A DNA stretch of 64,000 nt, taken from contig NZ_SADR02000022.1 in assembly GCF_004010325.2 (NCBI RefSeq), positions 62,001 through 126,000 on the forward strand. Reading direction: 5' to 3'. Numbering within the stretch: the first letter of the stretch is position 1; each line of letters begins with the position of its first letter. This document shows, piece after piece, positions 35,820 to 43,939 of this stretch. The translations under genes were made by a program, and so were the position numbers. The stretch comes from Mesorhizobium sp. M00.F.Ca.ET.216.01.1.1. GTDB lineage: Bacteria; Pseudomonadota; Alphaproteobacteria; Rhizobiales; Rhizobiaceae. The notes beneath the pieces were generated by a model that was given only the letters and a program-made list of their open reading frames with translations, searched no databases and was not told the origin of the DNA.

Positions 35820-36794
35820 ATGACCCTTCCAAGCCCTGACAAATCCGGCGCTGCAAGCCTCGAGGCGATCGCGCGAAACGGCAGCCTGCTGCGTCGCATC
35901 GCCGTGCGCATTCCGACTTATCTGTCGGACCTTCGCGAGAATCCGGCATGGCTGCCGATGTTCATGCTGGCGCGCACCATGCCGGCACGGCGGATGCACT
36001 GGCGCGGTGCAAAACCGGTTCGGCCGGGACAGAAAGCCCGTGAAACCATGTTTGCCGGCGTCGATCGTCAGGACGCTGTCGATGCGCTGCGGCTGGATGG
36101 GCTTTTTTCCGGGCTTGTCCTGCCGGCATCGATCCATGAGGAGATCGCCAGTTTCGCCGAGCGCACGTCGTGCTTCGGCAATTTCGATCGCCGTCTCGAG
36201 TTCTTGCCGACGGAGCATGCGCAGGCTGAGGCCCATTTCGGCCGTCCGTTGCTCAGCGGACATTTTTTCGAGCGCATCCTCGACTGCGATGCGGCACTCG
36301 CCGTGCAACGTGATCCCCTGCTACTCGACATTGCCGCGCACTATCTCGGCAGCCAGGCAAAGCTGATCACGACCCGCGTCTGGTGGAGCTTTCCGACCGG
36401 TGCGGCCTCGGACGCCGACAAGAACCTTGCTTCGCTCGGCAAATACCATTTCGACCTCGACGACTGGCGGATGCTGAAATTCTTCTTCTATCTCAAGCCG
36501 GTCGATGAGGGCACCGGTCCGCATGTCTATGTCCGCGGCAGCCACAACCGTCGTATCCTGAAGCATCAGCTGACCCTTCTCGTCGGCCATCCCGCGGAAG
36601 AGGTCTTGGACGTCTATGGCGAGCAGAGCCCGGTCATGCTGACCGGCGAGGCCGGTCTCGGCTTCGTCGAGGACCCGTTCGGGTTCCACATGGGCACCGT
36701 GCCGACGCGCACGCCGCGGCTGATGATGGAAGTCGGCTTCGGCGTTTCGCCGCCCTCGCGCCGGCGCTTCCATGGCGAGCCAGTCATTCGCTGA
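35820..36794 (+). CDS. PhyH-like 2-oxoglutarate/Fe(II) dioxygenase
   Basis: A 324-residue protein resembling phytanoyl-CoA dioxygenases. The iron ligands appear as HFD (His210, Asp212, in KYHFDLDDWRMLKFF) and a distal His290 in FGFHMGT; Arg297 or Arg300 could bind 2-oxoglutarate. The first 90 residues are hydrophobic/basic and of unknown role. ATG at 35820 is preceded by GAGG at 35812-35815. Its substrate is unknown; PhyH-like proteins act on fatty acyl groups, amino acids or antibiotics. No pathway partners are visible. Confidence 0.8.
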   Translation: MTLPSPDKSGAASLEAIARNGSLLRRIAVRIPTYLSDLRENPAWLPMFMLARTMPARRMHWRGAKPVRPGQKARETMFAGVDRQDAVDALRLDGLFSGLVLPASIHEEIASFAERTSCFGNFDRRLEFLPTEHAQAEAHFGRPLLSGHFFERILDCDAALAVQRDPLLLDIAAHYLGSQAKLITTRVWWSFPTGAASDADKNLASLGKYHFDLDDWRMLKFFFYLKPVDEGTGPHVYVRGSHNRRILKHQLTLLVGHPAEEVLDVYGEQSPVMLTGEAGLGFVEDPFGFHMGTVPTRTPRLMMEVGFGVSPPSRRRFHGEPVIR

Positions 36795-36844
36795 TTTGGC
36801 CCCCTAAGAAGCTCGATAGCCTCTCTCCCGCAAGGCAATCCTGT

Positions 36845-37402
36845 CTAACCGGTCTTGGCGCCGCCGCGCCGCAGATGCTCGTCCAGCCGCGGCATGATCT
36901 CGACGAAATTGCAGGGCATGTGGCGGTAGTCGAGCTGCGGCTTCAGGATGCCGTCCCAGGCATCCCTGCAGGCGCCGGGCGAGCCCGGCAGCACGAAGAC
37001 GAAGGTGGCGTTGACGACGCCACCGGTCGCCCGGCTCTGGATCGTCGAGGTGCCGATCTTGGCGTAGGAGATGCGGTGGAACACTTCGGAAAAGCCGTCC
37101 ATGCGCTTTTCGAAGATCGGTTCCAGCGCTTCCGGTGTCACGTCGCGGCCGGTGAAGCCGGTGCCGCCGGTGGTGATGACGACATCGATCGCTTCATCTT
37201 TCGACCAGCCCAAAACCTTGTCGCGGATCTTTTCCCGGTCGTCGGTGACGATGTCGCGTGCGGCCAGGATATGGCCGGCTTCCGCGATCCGGTCTGCAAG
37301 CGTCTGGCCGGATTTGTCGTCGGCAAGGCTGCGCGTGTCGGAAACCGTCAGTACCGCGATACGCACGGGAATGAACGGACGGCTCTCGTCAGTCCTGGCC
37401 AT
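36845..37402 (-). CDS. moaB: Molybdenum cofactor biosynthesis protein MoaB
   Basis: A 185-residue MoaB/MogA-type molybdopterin adenylyltransferase. The motifs VLTVSDTRSLADDKSG, VITTGGTGFTGRDVTPEA and LPGSPGACRDAWDGIL are all conserved. It overlaps ispE by 14 bases at its 5' end, so the two are probably coupled translationally although their pathways are unrelated. Confidence 0.96.
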   Translation of the reverse strand: MARTDESRPFIPVRIAVLTVSDTRSLADDKSGQTLADRIAEAGHILAARDIVTDDREKIRDKVLGWSKDEAIDVVITTGGTGFTGRDVTPEALEPIFEKRMDGFSEVFHRISYAKIGTSTIQSRATGGVVNATFVFVLPGSPGACRDAWDGILKPQLDYRHMPCNFVEIMPRLDEHLRRGGAKTG

Positions 37403-38285
37403 GTCGGTCCGCCTCCGATGTCATGCTTCGCGTCGCGGCGACGAACCAGTCGGGATGGCGGCTGCGGATATCGACGGCGGCGCGCTTGGCTACATTGCCG
37501 GTCTCGAACAGTCCGAAGCAGGTCGCGCCGGAACCCGACATTCGGGCGAACCCCGCCCCGGCCTTGTTCAACACCGAAAGCGCCTTGCCGATGGCAGGCT
37601 GGATCGCGCGGGCCGCAGGCTCGAGATCGTTGCGCGTGGTCTCCAGCCAGTTGCGGATGCTGTGGAAATCGATGCTGCGCGGTAATGGCGGCAGTCCTTC
37701 GTTGTCGCGACTGGCAAGCGCGTTGAACACCTCGGCCGTGGAGACGGCAATGCCGGGATTGACGAGAACCAGCCCGAGTGCCGGAAAGCCCGGCACGGTC
37801 GACAGCTCGTCGCCAATGCCACGCGCGATCAGCGGCTTGGCCGCGAGGCACATCGGCACGTCGGCGCCGAGTGAAAGGCCGATCCGCGCCAGTTCGGCAT
37901 CGTCGATATCAAGTTCCCATGTCTGGACCAGGCCACGGAGCACGGCTGCAGCGTCGCTCGAACCGCCACCGACGCCGGATGCAACCGGCAGGTTCTTTTC
38001 GAGCCTGATGGCGACAGGCGGCGTCTGTCGGAGACCGGCTTCCCGTCGCAGCGCGTCGCGCGCTGTCACCACCAGGTTGCTGCCGTCGAGCGGGACTGCG
38101 GACGCATACCGGCCCGATACGGAAAAATCGTCGCGGTCGGCAAGCTCCACCTCGACCCTGTCGCCGAAGCGCGTGAACACCGCCAGGCTTTCGATCGTGT
38201 GGTAGCCGTCGCCGCGCCTGCCGGTGACATGCAGCGCAAGATTGATCTTGGCATGCGCATGCTGCGTCCGGGCCTCGGAATTCAA
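37389..38285 (-). CDS. ispE: 4-diphosphocytidyl-2-C-methyl-D-erythritol kinase
   Basis: A 298-residue GHMP kinase of the MEP isoprenoid pathway that phosphorylates the 2-OH of CDP-methylerythritol. AKINLALHVTGRRGDGYH at residues 12-29 holds the active-site Lys region, and the ATP loop LPVASGVGGGSSDAAA is at about 98-113. The C-terminal GSGATCFGLF is the third GHMP motif. It is followed by moaB with a 14-base overlap. Its product feeds the polyprenyl diphosphate synthase encoded 2.4 kb away. Confidence 0.96.
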   Translation of the reverse strand: MNSEARTQHAHAKINLALHVTGRRGDGYHTIESLAVFTRFGDRVEVELADRDDFSVSGRYASAVPLDGSNLVVTARDALRREAGLRQTPPVAIRLEKNLPVASGVGGGSSDAAAVLRGLVQTWELDIDDAELARIGLSLGADVPMCLAAKPLIARGIGDELSTVPGFPALGLVLVNPGIAVSTAEVFNALASRDNEGLPPLPRSIDFHSIRNWLETTRNDLEPAARAIQPAIGKALSVLNKAGAGFARMSGSGATCFGLFETGNVAKRAAVDIRSRHPDWFVAATRSMTSEADRHGQD

Positions 38286-38311
38286 TGTGTCGGCCGCAAG
38301 GGAGATGATGG

Positions 38312-38497
38312 TCAGTCCTTGGCCAAACGGTATTCGCCGGTCTTCGGGTCCTTGACCAATGTGCCCATCGTGCCGTTGGCCGCCTGCTTTTCGGTGCGCC
38401 GTATCTTGGCCGTCACGCGCTCCGCTTCCCTGACGAAGGAGCGATAGCCGATATAGGCCAGCACGCCGACGGCGATGAAGAAAATGATCTGTGGCAT
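38312..38497 (-). CDS. Small membrane protein
   Basis: A 61-residue protein with an N-terminal transmembrane helix (IIFFIAVGVLAYIGYRSF) and a basic cytoplasmic tail ending in GTLVKDPKTGEYRLAKD. The tail motif is conserved in style in small rhizobial proteins of unknown function. It sits just upstream of ispE, in the same direction. Confidence 0.8.
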   Translation of the reverse strand: MPQIIFFIAVGVLAYIGYRSFVREAERVTAKIRRTEKQAANGTMGTLVKDPKTGEYRLAKD

Positions 38498-38579
38498 GTC
38501 AAACTCCTCCCTCGCAAAGCCGGCAAAGGCGGCCGGTCGGGTCGGTCAAGCTCTTAAGCTAAACGCTTTCACCAGTTTT

Positions 38580-39443
38580 TCAAAGCCCGAAGCGTGCCCA
38601 CAATGCGCGTTCTTCCGCCGCATCGATCAGGCCGCTGGCGGCAGCAGCGGCGATATCGGGCGCCGAAAAGCCCTTGCTCGAGCCGAACAGGCCGAAGCGG
38701 CCGAACAGGCCGCGCGGCGCCGTGATCAGCTTGAGCTGGGTTTTTGCCCCGAAGCGGTTTTTCAGCACGCTGCGCATATCGCCGAGCGCATCGACAAGGC
38801 CGAGTTCCAGCCCTTTCTTGGCGGTCCAGAACAGGCCGGTGAACAGGTCCGGATCATCCTTGAGCTTCGTGCCGCGCCGCTCCTTGACCAGGTCGATGAA
38901 GGTCTCGTGGACCTCGAGCTGCAGCGCCTTTAGCCGCTCGACATCTTCCTTCTTCTCGGGCTTGAACGGGTCGAGCACCGCCTTGTTCTGGCCGGCGGTG
39001 TGGACGCGGCGCTCGACGCCGATCTTCTTCATCAGCTCGGGAAAACCGAACGAAGCCGATACCACGCCGATCGAACCGACGATGGATGATGGGTCGGCAA
39101 TGATCTCGTCGCCGGCGACCGCTATCATGTAGCCGCCCGAGGCCGCCACGTCCTCGACGAAGACCAGGACCTTCCTGTTCTTCTCTGCCGCCAGGTCGCG
39201 GATGCGCCTGAAGATCAGCCGCGACTGCACTGGTGAGCCGCCCGGCGAATTGATCGAGATGGCGACGGCGGGGGCATCGAAGGAAAACAGCTTTTCAATG
39301 AGGCCGGCGGTTGACGCCAGCGACAGGCTCGGACGCAACTGGCCGCCGCCGGCCATGATGGTGCCGTGCAGCCGGATGACCGGGATGGTGACGACGCTGG
39401 AGCGCAAGGACTTCGGCAGCAGGCGATTGAAAAAGCGTTTCAC
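38580..39443 (-). CDS. Peptidase S49 family protein (SohB/SppA-like)
   Basis: A 287-residue serine protease of the S49 family. The catalytic Ser102 lies in VAASGGYMIA and the base Lys154 in GQNKAVLDPF, so the Ser-Lys dyad appears intact. The first hydrophobic region is weak, so it may be a membrane-associated cytoplasmic enzyme. Such proteases degrade signal peptides and membrane-protein fragments. It lies between the methyltransferase gene and the small membrane protein, all on the minus strand. Confidence 0.92.
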   Translation of the reverse strand: MKRFFNRLLPKSLRSSVVTIPVIRLHGTIMAGGGQLRPSLSLASTAGLIEKLFSFDAPAVAISINSPGGSPVQSRLIFRRIRDLAAEKNRKVLVFVEDVAASGGYMIAVAGDEIIADPSSIVGSIGVVSASFGFPELMKKIGVERRVHTAGQNKAVLDPFKPEKKEDVERLKALQLEVHETFIDLVKERRGTKLKDDPDLFTGLFWTAKKGLELGLVDALGDMRSVLKNRFGAKTQLKLITAPRGLFGRFGLFGSSKGFSAPDIAAAAASGLIDAAEERALWARFGL

Positions 39444-39529
39444 GAGGGACTGTCTCCGGTCATTAGCTTGAAAGCATGTAGGGATTCACCGGCCAACGGC
39501 AATGCCGCGACGCCGGCTGGGAAAAGGGA

Positions 39530-40330
39530 TCAGTCGCCAAACAGTGATGCCAGCCCGTTGTTGATCATCTCGGCCCGTTCCGAAGGGCCGTTGCCCGATT
39601 GCGCATGCAGCAGCAGTGGAGGGCGGATCGACAGTTTTCCGCGTGCCCCGAGCGCTGCCCTGACGACGATACGGATTGCCGCTGCCTCGGGGCGGGGGTG
39701 GACGGCAAGCATCTCGGCGTCGCCGAAGCGGCCCGATATCGCATCGAGCAGGACGCTGAGCTGCTCCGGCCGGGCAATCACGGCGAGCTCGCCGCGCGGC
39801 CGGACCACCGCGGCAGCGCTTCTGATCCAGCTGTCCAGCAGCCCGTCCTCCATGACATGCGCTTCCTTCCTCAGCCGGTCGGGCGTGGCGCGATCCTCGG
39901 CGGCGTTGAAGGGCGGGTTCATGATGACGAAATCGAAGGACTTGTCGGCAAGGCCGGCGACCGTTCGTGCCCGACCCGACAGCGTGACATCGGCGGTAAG
40001 CACCGAGGCACGATTGCCGAGATGCGCATTGCCGGGATGGGCAAGTGTCGTCGCGGCGAAGGCCGCCATTTCCGGGGAGCGTTCGACGAGCACCGCCTCG
40101 GCGTCCGGGCAGCGCGACAGCACCGCCAGGCCTGCGGCACCGGCGCCAGCGCCGAAATCGGCGAGGCGACCGGCGAAGGAGGACGGCACGGCGGCTGCCA
40201 GCATCATGGCATCCATGCCGGCGCGATGGCCGGCCTGCCTCGGCTGCACCAGCCAGAAGCGCCCGCGATGGAAGGCATCGACCGTGTGGGCCGGCGTGTC
40301 CGGAACAAGAGCGGCGCGCGAAGCAGACAT
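39530..40330 (-). CDS. SAM-dependent N6-adenine-type methyltransferase (TrmN6/YfiC-like)
   Basis: A 266-residue methyltransferase. The S-adenosylmethionine motif DFGAGAGAAGL is at residues 58-68 and the NPPF adenine-N6 motif at 138-141. The closest known type is TrmN6 (YfiC), which makes m6A37 in tRNA1-Val; the extra N-terminal stretch DAFHRGRFWLVQPRQAGHRAGMDAML fits. ATG at 40330 overlaps the stop codon of the DUF2007 gene (TAATG). The RNA target is inferred. Confidence 0.9.
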   Translation of the reverse strand: MSASRAALVPDTPAHTVDAFHRGRFWLVQPRQAGHRAGMDAMMLAAAVPSSFAGRLADFGAGAGAAGLAVLSRCPDAEAVLVERSPEMAAFAATTLAHPGNAHLGNRASVLTADVTLSGRARTVAGLADKSFDFVIMNPPFNAAEDRATPDRLRKEAHVMEDGLLDSWIRSAAAVVRPRGELAVIARPEQLSVLLDAISGRFGDAEMLAVHPRPEAAAIRIVVRAALGARGKLSIRPPLLLHAQSGNGPSERAEMINNGLASLFGD

Positions 40331-40554
40331 TATCTCTGGCGAATTTCGTTGGCGATGCCGGCATCGGTCAGGATGCGCCGCGCCGCATCGGCCTGCTCGG
40401 CGTCGACCATGATGCGTCGGGGCAGGATGCCGATCGAACCGTCGAGCACGCTCATGTTCTGATCGGCAACGAAACAGCCGATGCCGGCATCGCGCATCAG
40501 CGACTCGACAAAGGAGATGATCACGGCGTCGTTGGTGCGGATGAGCTCTATCAT
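40330..40554 (-). CDS. DUF2007 family protein
   Basis: A 74-residue putative signal-transducing protein of the DUF2007 family (MIELIRTNDAVIISFVESLMRDAGIGCFVADQN). It is translationally coupled to the methyltransferase by the TAATG overlap. Role unknown; the constant pairing suggests a partner or regulator of the methyltransferase. Confidence 0.88.
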   Translation of the reverse strand: MIELIRTNDAVIISFVESLMRDAGIGCFVADQNMSVLDGSIGILPRRIMVDAEQADAARRILTDAGIANEIRQR

Positions 40555-40715
40555 CGGATGAAACTCGCAGGTTGCAGCGTTGATGTAAACGTGGGTGGCT
40601 CCCCTCGCCAGCCTCTCCGCGCCAATTCGCCTCTTGCCGTGCCCGTGGGTGCCGCCCTAGAGTTGTAACGGGACCGGGGTGCCGTCGTTCGCGTGACATT
40701 AGGACGGGAGTGTTT

Positions 40716-41735
40716 GTGGTGGGTGTCGTTCTCAACATCGAAAACGGAAAGCGGGATGCCGCCTCCATCAAGGATCTGATCGATCTGACGGCGGCCGACA
40801 TGGGGCGGGTCAACGAATTGATCCTGTCGAAGGCCGGCTCCGACGTCGAGATGATCCCCGAGGTCGCCAACCACCTGATCTCGTCGGGCGGCAAGCGGCT
40901 GCGGCCGATGCTGACGCTCGCCGCCGCGCAGATGTTCGGCTATTCCGGCGAGGGTCACGTCAAGCTCGCCACGTCAGTCGAATTCATGCACACGGCCACC
41001 CTCCTCCACGACGATGTCGTCGACGAGAGCGGCATGCGGCGCGGCAAGAAGACCGCGCGCATGATCTGGGGCAACCAGGCAAGCGTGCTGGTCGGCGATT
41101 TCCTGCTCGGCCAGGCCTTTCGCATGATGGTCGATGTCGGTTCGCTGGAGGCACTAGACATCCTGTCAAGCGCGGCTTCGATCATCGCCGAGGGCGAGGT
41201 TATGCAGCTTGCCGCAGCCAAGAACCTGGAAACCACCGAGGACGAGCATTTCGCGGTGATCAAGGCCAAGACCGCGGCGCTGTTTTCGGCCGCCGCCGAG
41301 GTCGGTCCGGTTATCGCGCTGGCGACGCGCAACGATCGCGCCGCGCTGCGCTCCTACGGCATGAACCTCGGCCTTGCCTTCCAGCTGATCGACGATGTGC
41401 TGGACTACGGCGGCTCGAGCAAGGAACTGGGCAAGAATGTCGGCGACGATTTCCGCGAAGGCAAGGTGACGCTGCCGGTGATCCTCGCCTACCGGCGCGG
41501 CACCAAGGCCGAACGCACTTTCTGGAAGCGCGCCATCGAGGACAATATCGCCGACGACGCCGGCCTGGAAAAGGCGATCGGGCTGATGACGCACCATGGG
41601 GCAATCGCCGACACCATCGGGCGTGCCCGCCATTTCGGCGAGATCGCCCGCGATGCGTTGGCGCCGCTCGAGGCGACGCCGCAGAAATCGGCGCTGATCG
41701 ACGTCATCGATTTCTGCATCAGCCGGGTGAACTGA
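40716..41735 (+). CDS. Polyprenyl (octa/decaprenyl) diphosphate synthase
   Basis: A trans-long-chain prenyl transferase of about 339 residues that builds the side chain of ubiquinone from FPP and IPP. The two Asp-rich motifs are present: LLHDDVVDES and LIDDVLDYGG. GGKRLRPML before the first motif and the KT-A motif (IKAKTAALF) are conserved. In this group decaprenyl (Q10) is typical, as with ispB/ddsA; chain length cannot be read here. The start is uncertain among GTG codons 40710-40719; GGGAG at 40706-40710 favours 40716 or 40719. It is divergent from the DUF2007/methyltransferase pair. Confidence 0.95.
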   Translation: MVGVVLNIENGKRDAASIKDLIDLTAADMGRVNELILSKAGSDVEMIPEVANHLISSGGKRLRPMLTLAAAQMFGYSGEGHVKLATSVEFMHTATLLHDDVVDESGMRRGKKTARMIWGNQASVLVGDFLLGQAFRMMVDVGSLEALDILSSAASIIAEGEVMQLAAAKNLETTEDEHFAVIKAKTAALFSAAAEVGPVIALATRNDRAALRSYGMNLGLAFQLIDDVLDYGGSSKELGKNVGDDFREGKVTLPVILAYRRGTKAERTFWKRAIEDNIADDAGLEKAIGLMTHHGAIADTIGRARHFGEIARDALAPLEATPQKSALIDVIDFCISRVN

Positions 41736-41842
41736 GGTCCGGCCAGCGGCAAGCTCGGCGCCGAATGCCCTGACGACGTTTCCGGCGCGAACCCGCCGCG
41801 AAATCGTGTAACGGTCGTCTCGACAATTGGCCGCCGCGCAAA

Positions 41843-41852
41843 TTATCTATAA
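41843..41852 (+). promoter_or_regulatory. BioR box overlapping the bioR promoter
   Basis: TTATCTATAA matches the BioR operator consensus TTATMKATAA. It ends three bases before the bioR ATG and covers the probable -10 box (TATCTA, 41844-41849), with a TCGACA -35 at 41820-41825. BioR should therefore block its own promoter. Confidence 0.88.
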
Positions 41853-41855
41853 AAT

Positions 41856-42536
41856 ATGGTCGGAAAAGAATCCAAGGGCACAGACGACACTATCGCCGTC
41901 CGTATCAGCAAGGTGCTGGCGGATCGCATCATATCGGGCGCCATCGAGCCGGGAGCCCGGCTGCGGCAGGATCATATCGCCGAGGAATTCCACACCAGCC
42001 ATGTTCCCGTACGCGAGGCCTTCCGTCGTCTGGAGGCGCAAGGGTTGGCGATCGGCGAGCCGCGTCGTGGCGTCCGCGTCGCCGCCTTCGATCTCGGCGA
42101 GGTCAGGGAGGTCGCCGAAATGCGGGCGGCGCTCGAAGTGCTGGCGCTGCGCCATGCCGCGCCGCATCTGACGGCGGCCATTCTCGATCTCGCCGAGGAG
42201 GCGACCAAGGCCGGCGACAAATCCCGCGATGTCCGCTCATGGGAGGAAGCCAACCGCACCTTCCACCGGCTGATCCTTGCGCCCTGCGGCATGCCGCGTC
42301 TTCTCGCCACCATCGACGACCTGCACGCGGCGAGTGCCCGCTTCCTGTTCGCGGCCTGGCGCTCGGAATGGGAAATCCGCACCGATCAGGATCACCGGGC
42401 GATCCTGAGCGCGCTCCGGCAAGGCAATACCGAATCGGCCGCCGCCACCCTTGGCCGGCATGTGCAATGGATCGGCCAGAAGCCGGTCAAGACCGCTTCA
42501 GGCAGGACCCGGGAAGCCTTCGCCATCGTCGGCTAG
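41856..42536 (+). CDS. bioR: GntR-family biotin regulator BioR
   Basis: A 226-residue GntR regulator of the FCD subclass. The winged helix lies at about residues 12-75 (VRISKVLADRIISGAIEPGARLRQDHIAEEFHTSHVPVREAFRRL) and the all-helical ligand domain follows. It is identified as BioR by the BioR box at its own start and by a second box before bioY. ATG at 41856 is the only start; an in-frame TAA lies at 41850-41852, so there is no room for a ribosome-binding site and the mRNA is probably leaderless. BioR represses biotin uptake or synthesis genes when biotin is sufficient. Confidence 0.92.
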   Translation: MVGKESKGTDDTIAVRISKVLADRIISGAIEPGARLRQDHIAEEFHTSHVPVREAFRRLEAQGLAIGEPRRGVRVAAFDLGEVREVAEMRAALEVLALRHAAPHLTAAILDLAEEATKAGDKSRDVRSWEEANRTFHRLILAPCGMPRLLATIDDLHAASARFLFAAWRSEWEIRTDQDHRAILSALRQGNTESAAATLGRHVQWIGQKPVKTASGRTREAFAIVG

Positions 42537-42596
42537 ACCGGGCGAGCCCGGGCAGGCGGCGAAATGACGGTGATCCTCATTTGAGGGCAGGACAGC

Positions 42597-43007
42597 ATGG
42601 CGTTCGCGATCAAAGCCGAGGTCAGTGATCCGCCTGCGGAAACCTTCGCGTTCACGGCTCAAAAGACGATGTATGGCGGCAAGCATATTGCCGAAGGCGA
42701 CACGGTTTTCATATTCGCGAGCGAGAACGAGGGTGGGCAAGGCCTGATTGCGCGCGGCGTCGTCACATCAGCCGAGGCGGTCGCCAGGAGGCCCGGCATC
42801 GTCAGGCAGACGCCGCGCGTGAGCCTCTCCATCAGCCGCACCGCGCTCGCCAAGCGACCGCTGGGACGCAGCCAACTCAAACATCTCACCGACTGGAATG
42901 ACGGCCAGCCCGGGACCGAGCTCAATTTCAAATTCTATCGTCAGGCAACGAACAAGATCGTCGGCATTTCGGATCAAGCGGCGGCATTCCTCAGTGGATT
43001 CTTCTAG
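42597..43007 (+). CDS. EVE/PUA-like domain protein
   Basis: A 136-residue protein with a likely EVE/PUA-like fold: MAFAIKAEVSDPP, then KTMYGGKHIAEGDTVFIFASENEGGQGLIARGVVTSAE, and a C-terminal aromatic stretch (ELNFKFYRQATNKIVGIS). Such folds bind modified bases or RNA, but no characterised relative was recognised. It lies between bioR and bioY on the same strand; a functional link to biotin is not shown. Confidence 0.72.
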   Translation: MAFAIKAEVSDPPAETFAFTAQKTMYGGKHIAEGDTVFIFASENEGGQGLIARGVVTSAEAVARRPGIVRQTPRVSLSISRTALAKRPLGRSQLKHLTDWNDGQPGTELNFKFYRQATNKIVGISDQAAAFLSGFF

Positions 43008-43285
43008 GGCCTCGGTGAAGTGATTTTGGCAGGTCGGAAGCTTGTCGGCAGGAAACTCTCAAACCTTCGAGATTGGCCGAAGCTTTTCAGCTTCGTCGTC
43101 TTGCGCCGCTCCATTCTTCGGCTGGCATTACGGCATGGATCCCACGGTCTGCGCTCCGCTTCGCGTTCGCTCCGCCCTGGGATAACGAAGTCATGAAGGC
43201 TTCCGCCAACCGCAAATGTCCCCAATGCCGAAGCGCTCCCAAGTAATTTCCGGCGCGAGGGGTTGCCATCCCTGGCAAAATATGG

Positions 43286-43304
43286 ATTCGATAATAGATC
43301 GAAT
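43286..43304. promoter_or_regulatory. Inverted repeat upstream of the bioY BioR box
   Basis: ATTCGAT (43286-43292) and ATCGAAT (43298-43304) flank a 5-base centre, eight bases before the BioR box. It could be a second regulator site or a -35-region element. Role inferred. Confidence 0.4.
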
Positions 43305-43311
43305 GCAAAAA

Positions 43312-43321
43312 TTATCTATAA
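43312..43321 (+). promoter_or_regulatory. BioR box of bioY
   Basis: TTATCTATAA, identical to the box at bioR, lies 25 bases before the bioY start. It marks bioY as a BioR target, giving biotin-dependent control of uptake. Confidence 0.9.
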
Positions 43322-43345
43322 TTTCAACCAAGCTAGGAAATATCC

Positions 43346-43939
43346 GTGACAGACATCGCACTTACGTCCTCCAAGAGGTCTTTCAGCCCGCTGAGGCTGC
43401 ACACCCGCTCCCTCGGCTGGCAGGCCGGAGCCGTTGTCCTCGGCACGCTGTTGCTGGCGCTGTCATCCTACATCGAAGTCCCAATGGTGCCGGTCCCAGT
43501 CACCATGCAGACCTTTGCCGTGACGCTCATCGGCGCTCTTTATGGCTGCAGGCTTGGCGCGATCACCATCACCGCATGGCTTGTCGAAGGCGCATTGGGC
43601 TTTCCGGTGCTGGCTGGAGGCGCGGCTGGCGTACAGCATTTCCTCGGCGCGACGGGTGGCTATCTCTTCGCCTTCCCGATCACCGGCGCCCTTGTCGGCT
43701 GGCTGGCCGAACGTGGCTGGAACGGCAACAGGGTCATGCTAGCCTTCGCCGCCATGCTGCTCGGCAACCTCGCCTGCCTGGTTCTCGGCACGGCGTGGCT
43801 CGCCGTCATCATCGGCGCCGAACAAGCCTTCGCCCTTGGCTTCCTGCCGTTCATCGTCGGCGGCTTGCTCAAGTCGGCGCTCGGCGCCGCAACACTCAAG
43901 CTGTTCTCCGGCAACAAGGCGGAGCCGGCCAATCCTTGA
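43346..43939 (+). CDS. bioY: Biotin transporter BioY (ECF S component)
   Basis: A 197-residue six-helix integral membrane protein that imports biotin, alone or with an ECF module. Typical segments are EVPMVPVPVTMQTFAVTLIGALYGCRLG and LVEGALGFPVLAGGAAGVQHFLGATGGYL with the conserved Arg/Asp ligand area. GTG at 43346 has AGGAA upstream. No bioMN (ECF energizing) genes are nearby, so it may work as a solitary transporter or share a module. It overlaps the DUF1284 gene. Confidence 0.95.
   Translation: MTDIALTSSKRSFSPLRLHTRSLGWQAGAVVLGTLLLALSSYIEVPMVPVPVTMQTFAVTLIGALYGCRLGAITITAWLVEGALGFPVLAGGAAGVQHFLGATGGYLFAFPITGALVGWLAERGWNGNRVMLAFAAMLLGNLACLVLGTAWLAVIIGAEQAFALGFLPFIVGGLLKSALGAATLKLFSGNKAEPANP

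Larger units (their letters stand above)
43008..43345. other. Intergenic region before bioY with a rhizobial repeat and regulatory sites
   Basis: This 338-base gap begins with an inverted-repeat element of a kind common between Mesorhizobium genes (arms ATCCCA 43139-43144 and TGGGAT 43178-43183), followed by an AT-rich promoter stretch with a 19-bp inverted repeat and the BioR box. No gene is supported. Confidence 0.7.

Noticed and set aside
39530..40894. 454-codon minus-strand ORF
   Set aside because: Only its C-terminal 266 codons are the methyltransferase; the upstream part is out of frame across DUF2007 and the promoter region.
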